Below, in pieces: positions 16,546-30,923 of a stretch of DNA of 64,000 bases (position 1 is its first letter; each line of letters starts with the position of its first letter). The notes below the pieces were generated by a model that saw only the letters and a list, made by a program, of their open reading frames with translations, was not told the origin of the DNA and ran no database searches. This stretch comes from an uncultured Treponema sp. (GTDB lineage: Bacteria > Spirochaetota > Spirochaetia > Treponematales > Treponemataceae): assembly GCA_947177175.1 (NCBI GenBank), contig CAMWTK010000003.1:29288-93287 (forward strand), written 5' to 3'. The position numbers and the translations under genes are program-made.

Positions 16546-16923
16546 ATGGCAGCTATCACAAAAGAAGACATTCTTGAAGCAATCGCGAACATGACGGTTC
16601 TGGAAGCATCAGAACTGGTCAAGGCGATGGAAGAGAAATTCGGCGTTACTGCGGCGGTTGCCGTGGCGGCAGGTCCGGCGGCAGGTCCGGCGGCGGCTGA
16701 AGAAGAGCAGTCCGAATTCACCGTTACGCTCGATTCATTCGACGCGGCAAAGAAAATCCCGGTTATCAAGGCAGTGCGCGAAGTTACGGGTCTTGGTTTG
16801 GGCGAGGCAAAAGCGTTGGTTGAAGGCGCGCCGAAAGAGCTGAAAGCCGGCGTGAGCAAGGCTGACGCGGACGCGATCATCGCGAAAATTACCGAAGCGG
16901 GCGGCAAGGCTTCCAAGAAATAA
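16546..16923 (+). CDS. rplL: 50S ribosomal protein L7/L12
   Basis: A 125-residue stalk protein. The N-terminal dimerisation domain ([18 protein letters not shown]) is followed by an Ala/Gly/Pro-rich hinge (~43-56). The C-terminal factor-binding domain has [20 protein letters not shown] and [16 protein letters not shown]. It recruits translational GTPases. The hinge carries a duplicated [10 protein letters not shown] stretch, encoded by a perfect short repeat. A 200-base gap with an attenuator-like hairpin follows before rpoB. Confidence 0.97.
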   Translation: MAAITKEDILEAIANMTVLEASELVKAMEEKFGVTAAVAVAAGPAAGPAAAEEEQSEFTVTLDSFDAAKKIPVIKAVREVTGLGLGEAKALVEGAPKELKAGVSKADADAIIAKITEAGGKASKK

Positions 16924-16975
16924 CGATTTTTATCCTTTGCGGCGCGCGAGTGGCGCAGAGGAGCATCGTGCAAAG

Positions 16976-17000
16976 ACAGGTTCCGTGCGGGCCTGTTTTT
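16976..17000 (+). terminator. attenuator-like terminator between rplL and rpoB
   Basis: ACAGG (16976-16980) pairs with CCTGT (16992-16996), with extra CC/GG pairs inside, and five T residues end at 17000. This position matches the partial terminator that lowers rpoBC relative to rplJL in E. coli. Confidence 0.55.
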
Positions 17001-17124
17001 GTGCATATATATATTGTTTTTACAACATGCGTTCGGTTTGTGCTGAGTGCGGTGGCCGCAGGTTCTGCGGGTATTCGTATCTTGTAGCAAACGGATACGC
17101 AAAATCCTGAGCATGAGGTACATG

Positions 17125-20100
17125 ATGTTCGCCAAATCCCGAACAATCAACCGTCAGTACATCGGTAAGGATATTCAGAATTTCATGGAGATTCCGAATC
17201 TTATCGATATTCAGTTGTCTTCGTATGAGAATTTTCTTCAGAAAGAAAAAATCGACCGCAAAGAGCCGTTGGAGAACAAAGGCTTGCAGGAAGTGTTTAC
17301 GTCCACGTTCCCGATTGAAAGCCCCGACGGCATGATGTCCCTTGAATACGAATTCTATGAGCTTGATGAGGAGAACATCAAATTTTCAGAATTGGAATGC
17401 AAGCAGAAAGGGCGGACGTATTCTGTTCCGCTCAAGGCGCGGATCAATTTGAATTTCAAGAGTACCGGCGCAATTCTGCAAAAAGATATTTACATGGGCG
17501 ACATTCCGCTTATGACCGACCGGGGAACGTTCATTATCAACGGCGCGGAGCGTGTCGTCGTTTCGCAGATTCACCGTTCGCCGGGCGTTATTTTTAACCA
17601 TGAGAAGGGCGTGTACTCAAGCCGCATTATTCCGTACCGCGGATCATGGCTCGAATTTGAAATCGACCAGAAAAAAGAACTGATTTACGCGAAAATCGAC
17701 CGCAAAAAGAAGATTTTGGGAACGATTTTCCTGCGCGCGCTCGGCTATGAGACGCGCGAGCAGATTATCGACTGCTTCTATGTGACCGAAAAAACGGCCG
17801 TCGATGCGAACAACAAGGACGCGCTGTTGGACAAAGTGCTTGCGCGCGCGGTGGTTGTCAGCGAGGACGGCGCGGAAAAAGTGCTTTTCAAGGCGGGCAC
17901 GAAACTGCATCTGCACGACGTTGACGACCTGATTGCGCAGCAGGTCGGCGAGATTACGACGATCGTGTTTGACGCGCGCAAATCAAAGGGCAAAAAAGAG
18001 GAGTGGAATCCGTCGCTTGACAGCCAGATGATTATCAACTGTTTTGAGCGCGAGGAAATCCATTTTGCGAAAGAGGGCGCGGAGAACGAAGAGCCGACCA
18101 AAGAAGAGGCGTTGGCGCACGTGTATTCCGTGCTCAAGCCGGGCGAGCCGGTTTCTTCCGAGAACGCGGAAAAAGAGCTGAATTCGATGTTCTTCAGCAT
18201 CCACCATTACGATTTTGGACGCGTGGGCCGCTACAAGCTGAACAAAAAATTCGCCGAGTATCAGGAAGAAGTGGAAGACGTGACGCTGACCAAGCAGGAT
18301 ATTATCAGCACGATGAAATATCTGATCAAGGTCTACATTGGCAACGCGCCGATTGACGACATCGACCACTTGGGCAACCGCCGCATTCGTTCCGTGGGCG
18401 AGCTGATGACATCGGATTTGAAGACGGCGTTCAAACGCATGGAGCGCATTGCGAAAGAGCGTATGAGCCTCAAAGAAACGGAGACGATGAAGCCGCAGGA
18501 CTTGATTTCTATCAAGCCGATTGTGGCGACGATCAAGGAATTCTTCGGATCATCGCAGCTTTCCCAGTTCATGGATCAGGTGAATCCGCTGGCGGAGCTG
18601 ACGCACAAACGCCGCCTGTCCGCGCTTGGTCCGGGAGGTCTTTCGCGTGACCGCGCAGGCTTTGAGGTGCGTGACGTGCATTATACGCATTACGGACGAA
18701 TGTGCCCGATTGAGACGCCGGAAGGTCCGAACATCGGTCTGATCGTGTCGCTGGCAATTTACACGCGCGTAAACGATTACGGATTTTTGGAGGCACCCTA
18801 CCGCAAAGTGGAGGGTGGCAAGGCGACCGACGAAGTGACGTACCTGTCTGCGATTGACGAGGATCGGTATTTTATCGGGCAGGTTGCGGAAGGCATGAAG
18901 ACGGACGGTTCGTTCCCCACGGAAATGGTTTCCTGCCGCAACCGGGGCGACTACACGACGCGGAATGTCAAGGACGTGCAGTATATGGACGTTTCTCCGC
19001 GGCAGGTCATTTCGGTTTCCGCGTCGCTCGTTCCGTTCTTGGAGCATGACGACGCGAACCGTGCCTTGATGGGCTGCAACATGCAGCGGCAGGGCGTTCC
19101 GCTGTTGTTCCCTGAGCCGCCGTATGTCGGCACGGGCATGGAGCGCAAGGCGGCGTATGATTCGGGCGTGTTGGTCAAGGCAAAGCATGACGGCGAAGTC
19201 GTGTGGGTGACGAGCGATCTGATCAAGGTAAAGCCTGCGCAGGGTGACAAACTGGACGAATATCCGTTGCTCAAATATCAGCGCACCAATCAGGACACGT
19301 GCTATCATCAGCGTCCGACGGTGCAGGTGGGCGAGACGGTCAAAAAAGGCGACGTGCTTGCGGACGGCCCGGCGACGTTCAACGGCGAACTTTCGCTGGG
19401 ACGCAACCTGCTGGTCGGCTTTGTGCCGTGGAACGGGTACAATTACGAGGATGCGGTGCTTATCAGCCGTCGTGTCGTAAAGGAAGATATGTACACGTCC
19501 ATTCATATCAAGGAATTCCTGACTGAAATCCGCGAGACGAAACTCGGGCCGGAAAAGATTACGCGTGACGTGCCGAACACGGCGGAAAAAAATCTGGACA
19601 ATCTTGATGCCGAAGGCATCATCAGAATCGGCGCGAAAGTGCGGGCAGGCGATATTTTGGTCGGCAAGGTTACGCCGAAAAGCGAGACAGAGACCACGCC
19701 GGAATTCAAGCTGCTCAACTCAATCTTTGGCGAAAAGGCAAAAGAAGTGCGCGATTCATCGTTGCGCGTTCCGCATGGCGTTGAGGGCGTGATTATTGAC
19801 GTGCAGCGGCTGAAACGGAGCGCGGGCGACGACTTGAACCCCGGCGTTGACGAAGTGGTCAAGGTGCTGATTGCCAACAAGCGCAAATTGTGCGAGGGCG
19901 ATAAAATGGCAGGCCGCCACGGAAACAAGGGCGTTGTCGCGCGCATTCTTCCCGAAGAGGATATGCCGTACCTGGAAGACGGTACGCCGCTTGATGTCTG
20001 CCTGAACCCGCTGGGCGTTCCGTCCCGCATGAACATCGGGCAGATTATGGAATCGGAGCTGGGCATTGCGGGTCGCTACCTGAATCAGTATTTTGAAAGC

Positions 20101-20656
20101 CCGGCGTTCCAGACACCGAGCCAGGAGCAGATTGCGGAAAAACTGCAAGAGGCGGGGCTGAGTCCCGACTGCAAGCAGGTTGTTCGCGACGGGCGCACGG
20201 GCGAGCCGTTCGTGAACCCGATTTTTGTGGGCGTTATCTACTTCCTCAAACTGCATCACTTGGTCGATGACAAAATGCACGCGCGTTCGACCGGACCGTA
20301 TTCGCTTGTCACGCAGCAGCCGTTGGGCGGCAAGGCGCAGTTCGGCGGTCAGCGTCTGGGCGAAATGGAAGTGTGGGCGCTGGAGGCGTATGGCGCGGCG
20401 AACACCTTGCAGGAAATGATGACGATAAAGTCCGACGACATGAACGGCCGCTCAAAAATCTACGAGTCAATCGTAAAGGGCGACCCCTCTTCACCGGCCG
20501 GCGTTCCCGAATCATTCAACGTGTTGGTGCAGGAACTGCGTGGTCTGGCACTTGACTTTACTATTTATGACGCGAAAGGCAAGCAGATTGCTCTGACCGA
20601 GCGTGACCAGGAACTGATTGACAAGGCAAGCACTGGTTTTGACAAGGAGAATGAAA

Positions 20657-20664
<8 letters not shown>
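17125..20664 (+). CDS. rpoB: DNA-directed RNA polymerase subunit beta
   Basis: A 1179-residue beta subunit with the expected blocks: [18 protein letters not shown] near the start, the rifampicin region [16 protein letters not shown] followed by [22 protein letters not shown] in the catalytic core, and a C-terminal [18 protein letters not shown]. The residue equivalent to E. coli Ser531 is Ser (about residue 499). The start at 17125 (MFAKSRTIN) is favoured by GAGG six bases upstream; ATGs at 17113 and 17122 are also in frame. It is shorter than the E. coli protein, as usual for spirochaetes. Its stop lies inside rpoC. Confidence 0.97.
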
Positions 20665-24940
<4,276 letters not shown>

Positions 24941-24952
24941 AATTGCTTGCGT

Positions 24953-25065
24953 CGGGCGGCGCAGAAAACGAAGGTTGCTCCGCCCGGCGCGAGTCAAATT
25001 CACTTGACGAGTGCGCCGTGAATTTGATACACTGACAGAACCTATCGCGCGTTGGGTTTCGCGCG
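24953..25065 (+). promoter_or_regulatory. rpsL-rpsG leader: three inverted repeats around a promoter
   Basis: CGGGCGG/CCGCCCG (24953-24986), TCAAATTCAC/GTGAATTTGA (24994-25003 and 25018-25027, perfect 10 bp) and CGCGCG/CGCGCG (25046-25065). The middle repeat brackets the -35 box of the promoter at 25004-25033, which fits a protein-binding operator. None has a U-tract, so no rpoC terminator is evident. Confidence 0.5.
25004..25033 (+). promoter_or_regulatory. internal promoter for rpsL-rpsG
   Basis: TTGACG (25004-25009), an 18-base spacer and TACACT (25028-25033). The predicted start is near 25040, about 75 bases before rpsL. The two arms of a perfect inverted repeat lie directly before the -35 and directly before the -10. 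Confidence 0.55.
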
Positions 25066-25114
25066 AGCATTTTGTCCGGAGTGCTGACCGGCAAACTAAT
25101 AGGAGAATGAGGCA

Positions 25115-25489
25115 ATGCCTACAATTAACCAACTTATTCGTAAAGGACGGCGGTCTTTGGCGAATCAGACGAAAGCTCCCGCGCTTGAGTCTTGTCCGCA
25201 GAAGCGCGGTGTTTGTACCCGCGTGATGACCGTTACGCCCAAAAAGCCGAACTCTGCGCTCCGCAAGGTAGCCCGTGTTCGCTTGTCAAACGGTATTGAA
25301 GTGACTGCATATATTCCCGGTATCGGACATAACTTGCAGGAGCATTCGGTCGTGCTTATCCGTGGTGGACGTGTAAAGGATCTTCCTGGTGTGCGTTATC
25401 ATATCATCCGCGGTACGAAAGATGCGCTCGGTGTTGACGGACGCAAACGCGCCCGGTCAAAGTATGGCGCAAAGAAGCCGAAGGCGTAA
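25115..25489 (+). CDS. rpsL: 30S ribosomal protein S12
   Basis: A 124-residue decoding-site protein starting [13 protein letters not shown]. The conserved [15 protein letters not shown] and [12 protein letters not shown] segments are present, with Lys at the positions where streptomycin-resistance changes occur (K43 and K88 by E. coli numbering). A wild-type, sensitive form is therefore predicted. AGGAGAAT precedes the ATG. rpsG follows after 22 bases. Confidence 0.97.
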   Translation: MPTINQLIRKGRRSLANQTKAPALESCPQKRGVCTRVMTVTPKKPNSALRKVARVRLSNGIEVTAYIPGIGHNLQEHSVVLIRGGRVKDLPGVRYHIIRGTKDALGVDGRKRARSKYGAKKPKA

Positions 25490-25511
25490 GCAAGGATAAT
25501 AGGAGTATACT

Positions 25512-25982
25512 ATGGGAAGACACAAGAAATCCGTAAACCGTCCTATTGTACCTGACGCAAAATACAACAGCGCGGTTGTCACCAAATTTATCACGCGCAT
25601 GATGCTGGACGGAAAAAAAGAGACGTGCACGAAAATCATCTATGAGGCGATGGACAAACTGAAGGCAAAGACCAATCAGGATCCGCTGGAAGTGTTCAAC
25701 AAGGCGTTGGATAACGTCAAGCCGTTGGTGGAAGTGAAAAGCCGCCGCGTCGGTGGTGCGACCTATCAGGTGCCGATTGAGATTCGCGACAGCCGCCGCG
25801 AGGCATTGGCTATGCGTTGGATTATCGCCGCCGCCCGGAATCGTTCTGGTCACGGCATGGCGGACACGCTCGCTTCGGAGCTGATTGACGCATTCAACAA
25901 TACGGGTTCTGCTTTCAAAAAGAAAGAGGACACCCACAAAATGGCAGAAGCGAACAAGGCTTTTGCGCACTACCGCTGGTAG
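25512..25982 (+). CDS. rpsG: 30S ribosomal protein S7
   Basis: A 156-residue protein that nucleates the 30S head and contacts E-site tRNA. Typical segments are [16 protein letters not shown] at the start, [16 protein letters not shown] in the centre and a [15 protein letters not shown] ending. The usual next gene, fusA (EF-G), is absent; a strong terminator follows and then a new promoter for tuf. Confidence 0.97.
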   Translation: MGRHKKSVNRPIVPDAKYNSAVVTKFITRMMLDGKKETCTKIIYEAMDKLKAKTNQDPLEVFNKALDNVKPLVEVKSRRVGGATYQVPIEIRDSRREALAMRWIIAAARNRSGHGMADTLASELIDAFNNTGSAFKKKEDTHKMAEANKAFAHYRW

Positions 25983-25989
25983 ATGAATG

Positions 25990-26013
25990 CCCGCCACAAT
26001 GGCGGGTTTTTTT
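25990..26013 (+). terminator. intrinsic terminator after rpsG
   Basis: CCCGCC (25990-25995), loop ACAAT and GGCGGG (26001-26006), followed by seven T residues. It closes the rpsL-rpsG transcript. Confidence 0.9.
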
Positions 26014-26046
26014 GTAGAAAATTCGGGGAATTCTTTTGAATTCCCC

Positions 26047-26075
26047 TTGCACAATTTTTCTAAATTTTGTATAAA
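26047..26075 (+). promoter_or_regulatory. promoter of the tuf-S10-spc-alpha operon
   Basis: TTGCAC (26047-26052), an AT-rich 17-base spacer and TATAAA (26070-26075). The predicted start is near 26082, giving a leader of about 440 bases before tuf. Confidence 0.8.
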
Positions 26076-26081
26076 ATAGTA

Positions 26082-26524
26082 CGCTCTTTATCTTTCGGTA
26101 ATCTGCGTTTTTACAGGGTTCTTTGAAAAATCAGGCGGACTTGGGAGGTCCGGCACACGCCGTAACGTTAATCAGTTTTGGTTTTCAGGCGTGAGCAGCC
26201 CTTGATTTGCAGGTATCTGCCGTTGGCAGTATCTATATAAGACGATTGAATCAAGGTGTTCCTGATGGTTGGCTGTTTCACAGCCGCCAGTTTTGGATGC
26301 CACATCGGTCGTCAAGACAAAAATGATGATGTTCGGTGGCACGGAACACGGTATTCCGAAAAGATGGAATGCCGGGATAGTGTAAATCGTCTTTATTATT
26401 TTTGTGGAATAGTGTGTTGCGAATGGGCTTTTTTCGGTGGAAAAAAGTTTCGTTCTGGCTTAAAGTGCATCACATATACATTAAAATGCCGAGGCGGAAG
26501 AGACCGCCGGCAAGGAGAAAGGAC
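26082..26524 (+). ncRNA. long structured tuf leader with boxA
   Basis: This stretch between promoter and tuf has no credible gene but strong nested pairing. GTTCTTTGAAAAA (26118-26130) is a boxA-like element. CTTGATT/AATCAAG (26201-26207, 26249-26255) encloses CTGCC/GGCAG (26217-26229). GTGTTCC/GGAACAC (26256-26262, 26343-26349) starts at the next base and encloses GGCTG/CAGCC (26271-26285) and TGCCAC/GTGGCA (26298-26303, 26336-26341). A GGCGG/CCGCC hairpin (26488-26511) abuts the ribosome site. No known leader class is recognised. Confidence 0.6.
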
Positions 26525-27712
26525 ATGGCAAAGGAGAAGTTCAACCGAACTAAACCCCACATGAACGTCGGTACCATCGGGCACGTTGACCATGGTAAGA
26601 CCACGCTGTCTGCTGCTATTACAATGCACTGTGCAAAGAAATACGGCGACAAAGCACTCAAGTATGATGAAATCGACAGCGCGCCGGAAGAGAAGACCCG
26701 TGGTATTACGATTAACACGCGGCACTTGGAGTATCAGTCAGACAAACGCCACTATGCGCATATTGACTGTCCGGGACATGCTGACTATATCAAGAACATG
26801 ATTACCGGTGCTGCGCAGATGGACGGCGCGGTGCTCGTTGTTTCTGCCCCGGATTCAGTTATGCCGCAGACCCGTGAGCACTTGTTGCTCGCTCGCCAGG
26901 TCGGTGTTCCGAAGATTATCGTATTCCTGAACAAAGTTGACTTGGTTGACGACCCCGATTTGCTTGAATTGGTCGTTGAGGAAGTGAAAGATACCGTCAA
27001 GGAATATGGCTTTGACGAGAACACCCCGATTGTTCAGGGTTCTGCGTTCAAGGCGCTGGCTGACGGCGCGTCTGCGGAAGACACCAAATGCATCGACGAG
27101 TTGCTTGCTACGATGGACAGCTGGTTCGATGATCCGAAACGCGACGAGGACAAGCCGTTCTTGATGCCGATTGAAGACATCTTCACGATTTCTGGACGTG
27201 GTACGGTCGTTACTGGTCGTATTGAGCGCGGTATCGTCAAAATGGCTGATTCTGTGGAGATTGTCGGTATTCGCCCGACTCAGACATCAACGGTTACTGG
27301 CATTGAAATGTTCCAGAAAACGCTGGACGAAGGTATGGCCGGTGATAACGTCGGTATCCTGCTCCGTGGTATTGAAAAGAAAGACGTGGAGCGCGGTCAG
27401 GTTTTGGCTGCTCCGGGAACGATTAAGCCGCACACCAAATTTGAGGCACAGATTTACGTGCTTTCAAAGGAAGAGGGCGGTCGTCACAGCCCGTTCTTCT
27501 CAGGGTATCGTCCGCAGTTCTATTTCCGCACGACCGATATTACCGGTACAGTTGCGCTGCCGGCGGGAACTGACATGGTGAAGCCGGGCGACAACACCAA
27601 GATTATCGGTGAGCTGATTCACCCGATTGCTATGGACGAAGGTCTGAAATTGGCCATCCGCGAGGGCGGTCATACAATCGCTTCTGGTCAGGTTACCAAG
27701 ATTATCGAATAG
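26525..27712 (+). CDS. tuf: elongation factor Tu
   Basis: A 395-residue GTPase that delivers aminoacyl-tRNA. The G1 motif GHVDHGKT, switch region RGITINT, DCPGH and NKVDL are all intact. Domain 2 has [13 protein letters not shown] and the protein ends [15 protein letters not shown]. The ATG at 26525 has AAGGAG eight bases upstream. Further in-frame codons upstream belong to the leader. It heads the S10-spc-alpha operon, and a strong hairpin follows its stop. Confidence 0.98.
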   Translation: MAKEKFNRTKPHMNVGTIGHVDHGKTTLSAAITMHCAKKYGDKALKYDEIDSAPEEKTRGITINTRHLEYQSDKRHYAHIDCPGHADYIKNMITGAAQMDGAVLVVSAPDSVMPQTREHLLLARQVGVPKIIVFLNKVDLVDDPDLLELVVEEVKDTVKEYGFDENTPIVQGSAFKALADGASAEDTKCIDELLATMDSWFDDPKRDEDKPFLMPIEDIFTISGRGTVVTGRIERGIVKMADSVEIVGIRPTQTSTVTGIEMFQKTLDEGMAGDNVGILLRGIEKKDVERGQVLAAPGTIKPHTKFEAQIYVLSKEEGGRHSPFFSGYRPQFYFRTTDITGTVALPAGTDMVKPGDNTKIIGELIHPIAMDEGLKLAIREGGHTIASGQVTKIIE

Positions 27713-27722
27713 GATTGTGGAT

Positions 27723-27765
27723 AAATGGATTTCCGGCAAATTGCTGTCGGAAATCCATTTTATTT
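27723..27765 (+). terminator. attenuator-type hairpin between tuf and rpsJ
   Basis: A perfect 13-bp stem (27723-27735 with 27748-27760) with a 12-base loop, followed by TTTTATTT. It may terminate part of the transcripts after tuf, giving EF-Tu in excess over the ribosomal proteins. Confidence 0.65.
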
Positions 27766-27780
27766 CCCTGGAGGAATGTA

Positions 27781-28089
27781 ATGGCTAACGAAAAGATTCG
27801 TGTCAGACTTCGTGCGTATGACGTGGAGTTGATCGATCAGAGTGCAAAAGCCATCGTGCAGACTGTTCAGAAAGCGGGCGCAAAGGTTTTGGGACCGATT
27901 CCGCTTCCGACTAGAATCAACAAAATCACCGTTCTGCGCTCGCCGCACGTCAACAAAAAGTCGCGCGAGCAGTTTGAAATGAGAACGCACAAACGGTTGA
28001 TTGACATCTTGAATCCGACGACGGATGTCATGGATTCATTGATGAAACTTGAATTGCCTGCCGGTGTAGACGTAGAGATTAAACAGTAA
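27781..28089 (+). CDS. rpsJ: 30S ribosomal protein S10 (NusE)
   Basis: A 102-residue protein of the 30S head that also acts with NusB at boxA RNA. It starts [16 protein letters not shown] and includes [19 protein letters not shown]. The ATG at 27781 has GGAGG six bases upstream; an upstream in-frame start at 27715 lies in the tuf tail and is not used. S10 being encoded behind a boxA-bearing leader suggests feedback, which is inferred. Confidence 0.97.
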   Translation: MANEKIRVRLRAYDVELIDQSAKAIVQTVQKAGAKVLGPIPLPTRINKITVLRSPHVNKKSREQFEMRTHKRLIDILNPTTDVMDSLMKLELPAGVDVEIKQ

Positions 28090-28162
28090 GATTGCGTTGC
28101 GTTGCGACAGGTCTTGCCGTAATACACAGTACGGTTCCCTATGGATCGGGAATGGCGGCTGA

Positions 28163-28186
28163 CAGAGAAGGGCGGTTGCCTTTCTG
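28163..28186 (+). promoter_or_regulatory. hairpin at the rplC ribosome site
   Basis: CAGA(G)AAGG pairs with CCTTTCTG around a seven-base loop, with one bulge. It ends three bases before AGGAG of rplC. The 112-base rpsJ-rplC spacer also has a TTCCC/GGGAA hairpin. It may control L3-L4 translation. Confidence 0.35.
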
Positions 28187-28201
28187 TTAGGAGTAATCAG
28201 A

Positions 28202-28822
28202 ATGAAAGGTCTGATAGCAAAAAAAGTAGGAATGACACAGATTTTCGACGAAAACGGTAATCTGACACCAGTAACCGTGATCCACGTCGAGCCGAATACG
28301 GTCATTGCTACAAAAACAAAGGAAACGAACGGATACAATGCTGTTGTTCTTGGTCTTGAAGATATGAAAGAATCAAAAGTGAACAAGGCATATAAAGGTC
28401 AGTTTCCTGAAAACATTGCGCCGAAGCGTCATCTGAAAGAGTTCAGGGACTTCGAGCAGGAAGTTGCGGTTGGCGACCAGATTGGTCTTGAGCTGTTTGA
28501 AAAGACATCGTTTGTCGATGTTACGGCAACTTCAAAAGGCAAGGGATTCCAAGGTGTGATGAAACGTTGGGGATTCCATGGTGGTCGTGCGACGCACGGT
28601 TCTAAATTTCATCGTGAGCCGGGCGGTACAGGAAATTGTACGACACCGGGTCATACCATGAAAAACACCAAATTGCCGGGACGTATGGGATTTGAGCGCG
28701 TGACAGTGCAGAATCTTAAGATTGTCAAGATTGACCCCGAATTGAAGGTGGTTATGGTTCGCGGGGCTGTTCCCGGGAATAAAGACTGTACGCTGATCAT
28801 TAAGTCCGCGGTTAAGAAATAA
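28202..28822 (+). CDS. rplC: 50S ribosomal protein L3
   Basis: A 206-residue early assembly protein next to the peptidyl transferase centre. It starts MKGLIAKKVGMTQIFDENG and carries KGFQGVMKRWGFHGGRATHG and TPGHTMKNTKLPGRMG, the long loop and the methylatable-Gln region. AGGAGT precedes the ATG. It starts the L3-L4-L23-L2 run. Confidence 0.97.
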   Translation: MKGLIAKKVGMTQIFDENGNLTPVTVIHVEPNTVIATKTKETNGYNAVVLGLEDMKESKVNKAYKGQFPENIAPKRHLKEFRDFEQEVAVGDQIGLELFEKTSFVDVTATSKGKGFQGVMKRWGFHGGRATHGSKFHREPGGTGNCTTPGHTMKNTKLPGRMGFERVTVQNLKIVKIDPELKVVMVRGAVPGNKDCTLIIKSAVKK

Positions 28823-28837
28823 GGTCGAGGGAATACG

Positions 28838-29476
28838 ATGGAAAAGAAAGTCTATTCAGTCGATGGTAAAGAGCTGCGCACGATTACGCTTGATGACAGT
28901 GTATTCGGTCTTCCGGTAAATGAGGATGTCATTTACTATGCCATCACAAACGAATTAGCGAATAAGCGTGTTGGTACGGCGTGTACAAAAACTCGTGCGG
29001 AAGTGCACGGCAGTAATGCCAAGCCCTATAAACAGAAGGGAACGGGTCATGCTCGCCGCGGTGACAAAAAGTCGCCGATTAACGTGGGTGGCGGTACGAT
29101 TTTCGGACCGAAGCCGCGCGATTACAGTTATGCCATTCCGAAAAAAGAGAAACGTCTTGCCATGAAGTCTATTCTGTCTTTGCAGGCGCAGAGTGACAGG
29201 TTGACGGTCGTGGAAGATTTTACGATTGACAGCGGAAAGACAAAGGATTTGGTGAAAATTCTGAACAACTTTGCGAAAGATGAACGCACGGTTATCATCC
29301 TGAAAGATGATGATAAAAAGATTAAGCAGGCGGGGCGCAATATCCGCAATCTGTACTTTTTGTCATACAACCGTTTGCGCGCGCATGACTTGTTCTACGG
29401 GCGCAAAGTCATCCTTTTGGAAGGTGCGGCAAAGAATCTTTCTGAATTCTACAATAAAAAAGAGGAGGCTAAATAA
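28838..29476 (+). CDS. rplD: 50S ribosomal protein L4
   Basis: A 212-residue protein lining the exit tunnel. The extended loop has KPYKQKGTGHARRGDKKSP and GGTIFGPKPRDYSYAIPKK. In E. coli L4 represses the S10 operon through its leader; here no matching leader site is recognised. Its stop overlaps the rplW start (TAATG). Confidence 0.97.
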   Translation: MEKKVYSVDGKELRTITLDDSVFGLPVNEDVIYYAITNELANKRVGTACTKTRAEVHGSNAKPYKQKGTGHARRGDKKSPINVGGGTIFGPKPRDYSYAIPKKEKRLAMKSILSLQAQSDRLTVVEDFTIDSGKTKDLVKILNNFAKDERTVIILKDDDKKIKQAGRNIRNLYFLSYNRLRAHDLFYGRKVILLEGAAKNLSEFYNKKEEAK

Positions 29477-29772
29477 TGAGCGATTTGTCAAATCTGAACG
29501 ATGTTCTTATTCAGCCGATACTGTCTGAAAAAGCTACTGCGCTCCGTGAGCAGAATAAATATGTGTTTAAGGTGGCACCTGATGCCAACAAGACACAGAT
29601 AAAAGAGGCAGTGTCAAAACTCTTTAACGTGACCGTTGTGAACTGCACGACGATGAATGTGTTTGGTAAGGTTAAACGTCTGCGCGGAAGATCCGGAAGA
29701 ACTTCCAGCTGGAAAAAGGCGATTGTCCGTCTTGCTCCGGGCGAAACCATTAAGGGATTCGAGGGCGTGTAA
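29476..29772 (+). CDS. rplW: 50S ribosomal protein L23
   Basis: A 98-residue tunnel-exit protein that docks SRP and trigger factor. The typical [19 protein letters not shown] opening and the basic loop around [18 protein letters not shown] are present. It overlaps rplD by one base, so it is probably translationally coupled. Confidence 0.96.
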   Translation: MSDLSNLNDVLIQPILSEKATALREQNKYVFKVAPDANKTQIKEAVSKLFNVTVVNCTTMNVFGKVKRLRGRSGRTSSWKKAIVRLAPGETIKGFEGV

Positions 29773-29797
29773 GCCTTCATGCATTAAGGGGAACCAG

Positions 29798-30622
29798 ATG
29801 GCTCTAAAAGTTTTTAAACCATACACTGCCGGTACTCGTACCCGCATTGATTTGGTAAGAGAAGAACTGACAACCGATAAACCCGAAAAAAGTCTGGTAT
29901 CAGGTCTTAAGTCAAATGGTGGTCGCGGTCAAGGCGGACGTATTTCGGTGCGTCATCAGGGCGGCGGACACAAGAGAAAGTATCGTATGATTGACTTCAA
30001 GCGCAACAAGCACGGCATCCCAGGTACGGTCAAGACAATCGAATACGATCCGAACCGCAGTGCGAACATCGCGCTTATTGCGTATGCAGACGGAGAAAAG
30101 CGTTATATTATCGCACCGAAAGGGCTGACGGTCGGGCAGAAGATTATGTCTGGCGAAAATGCAACGCCGACGGTAGGCAATGCGTTGCCGCTAGAAGCAA
30201 TTCCGGTCGGTTTTACGGTGCATAACATTGAGTTGACGCTGGGGCGAGGTGGTCAGCTTGCCCGTTCGGCCGGCGCGAGTGCGTTGGTGGCGGCAAAGGA
30301 CGGCGACTATGTGGTCATTCGTCTGCCTTCAAGCGAAACGCGCCGTGTGTTCGGCAAGTGCTATGCGACAATCGGCGTTGTGGGTAATGAAGATCGTATG
30401 AATACCCAGCTTGGCAAAGCAGGTCGCCGACGGTGGCTCGGTGTTCGCCCGACCGTTCGTGGTATGGCGATGAACCCGGTCGATCATCCGCTTGGTGGTG
30501 GTGAAGGTGCCGGTAAAGGTCATCATCCGGTTACTCCTTGGGGACAACCTTGTCGTGGGTATAAAACGCGCAACAAGAGAAAAACGTCGAGCAGATTTAT
30601 CGTTTCACGGCGTAAGAAGTAG
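29798..30622 (+). CDS. rplB: 50S ribosomal protein L2
   Basis: A 274-residue protein essential for subunit joining and peptidyl transfer. It has [17 protein letters not shown], and [19 protein letters not shown] then [12 protein letters not shown], with the conserved His of the HPLGGG motif. The ATG at 29798 has AAGGGG five bases upstream; a frame extension to 29657 overlaps rplW and is rejected. Confidence 0.97.
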   Translation: MALKVFKPYTAGTRTRIDLVREELTTDKPEKSLVSGLKSNGGRGQGGRISVRHQGGGHKRKYRMIDFKRNKHGIPGTVKTIEYDPNRSANIALIAYADGEKRYIIAPKGLTVGQKIMSGENATPTVGNALPLEAIPVGFTVHNIELTLGRGGQLARSAGASALVAAKDGDYVVIRLPSSETRRVFGKCYATIGVVGNEDRMNTQLGKAGRRRWLGVRPTVRGMAMNPVDHPLGGGEGAGKGHHPVTPWGQPCRGYKTRNKRKTSSRFIVSRRKK

Positions 30623-30633
30623 AGGAGTTAGCG

Positions 30634-30912
30634 GTGTCAAGATCGGTTAAAAAAGGACCTTTCATTGAAAAGAGTCTTTACAAGAAAATAATTGAGATGA
30701 ACAAAGAGTCAGACAAGAAGATGATTAAGACCTATTCTCGCTGCTCTACGATCATCCCTGAAATGGTGGGCAATACCATTTCTGTGTATAATGGCAAGTC
30801 ATGGATTCCGGTTTACGTAACAGAGAATCTCGTCGGGCATAAGCTGGGCGAGTTTGCTCCGACACGTACCTTTAAGGGTCATGGCGGTTCAGACAAAAAA
30901 GTTGGAAAATAA
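30634..30912 (+). CDS. rpsS: 30S ribosomal protein S19
   Basis: A 92-residue 30S head protein that binds 16S rRNA with S13. It has [17 protein letters not shown] and [20 protein letters not shown]. It starts with GTG, with AGGAG upstream. The stop is eleven bases before rplV. Confidence 0.96.
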   Translation: MSRSVKKGPFIEKSLYKKIIEMNKESDKKMIKTYSRCSTIIPEMVGNTISVYNGKSWIPVYVTENLVGHKLGEFAPTRTFKGHGGSDKKVGK

Positions 30913-30923
30913 AGGTGGATATT

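Noticed and set aside
17047..17124. An upstream start for rpoB at 17047
   Set aside because: That stretch lies in the spacer, lacks a ribosome site and adds residues unlike any RpoB N-terminus.
18550..19506. A 318-codon minus-strand frame inside rpoB
   Set aside because: Composition is typical of an antisense shadow, and it has no ribosome site or promoter.
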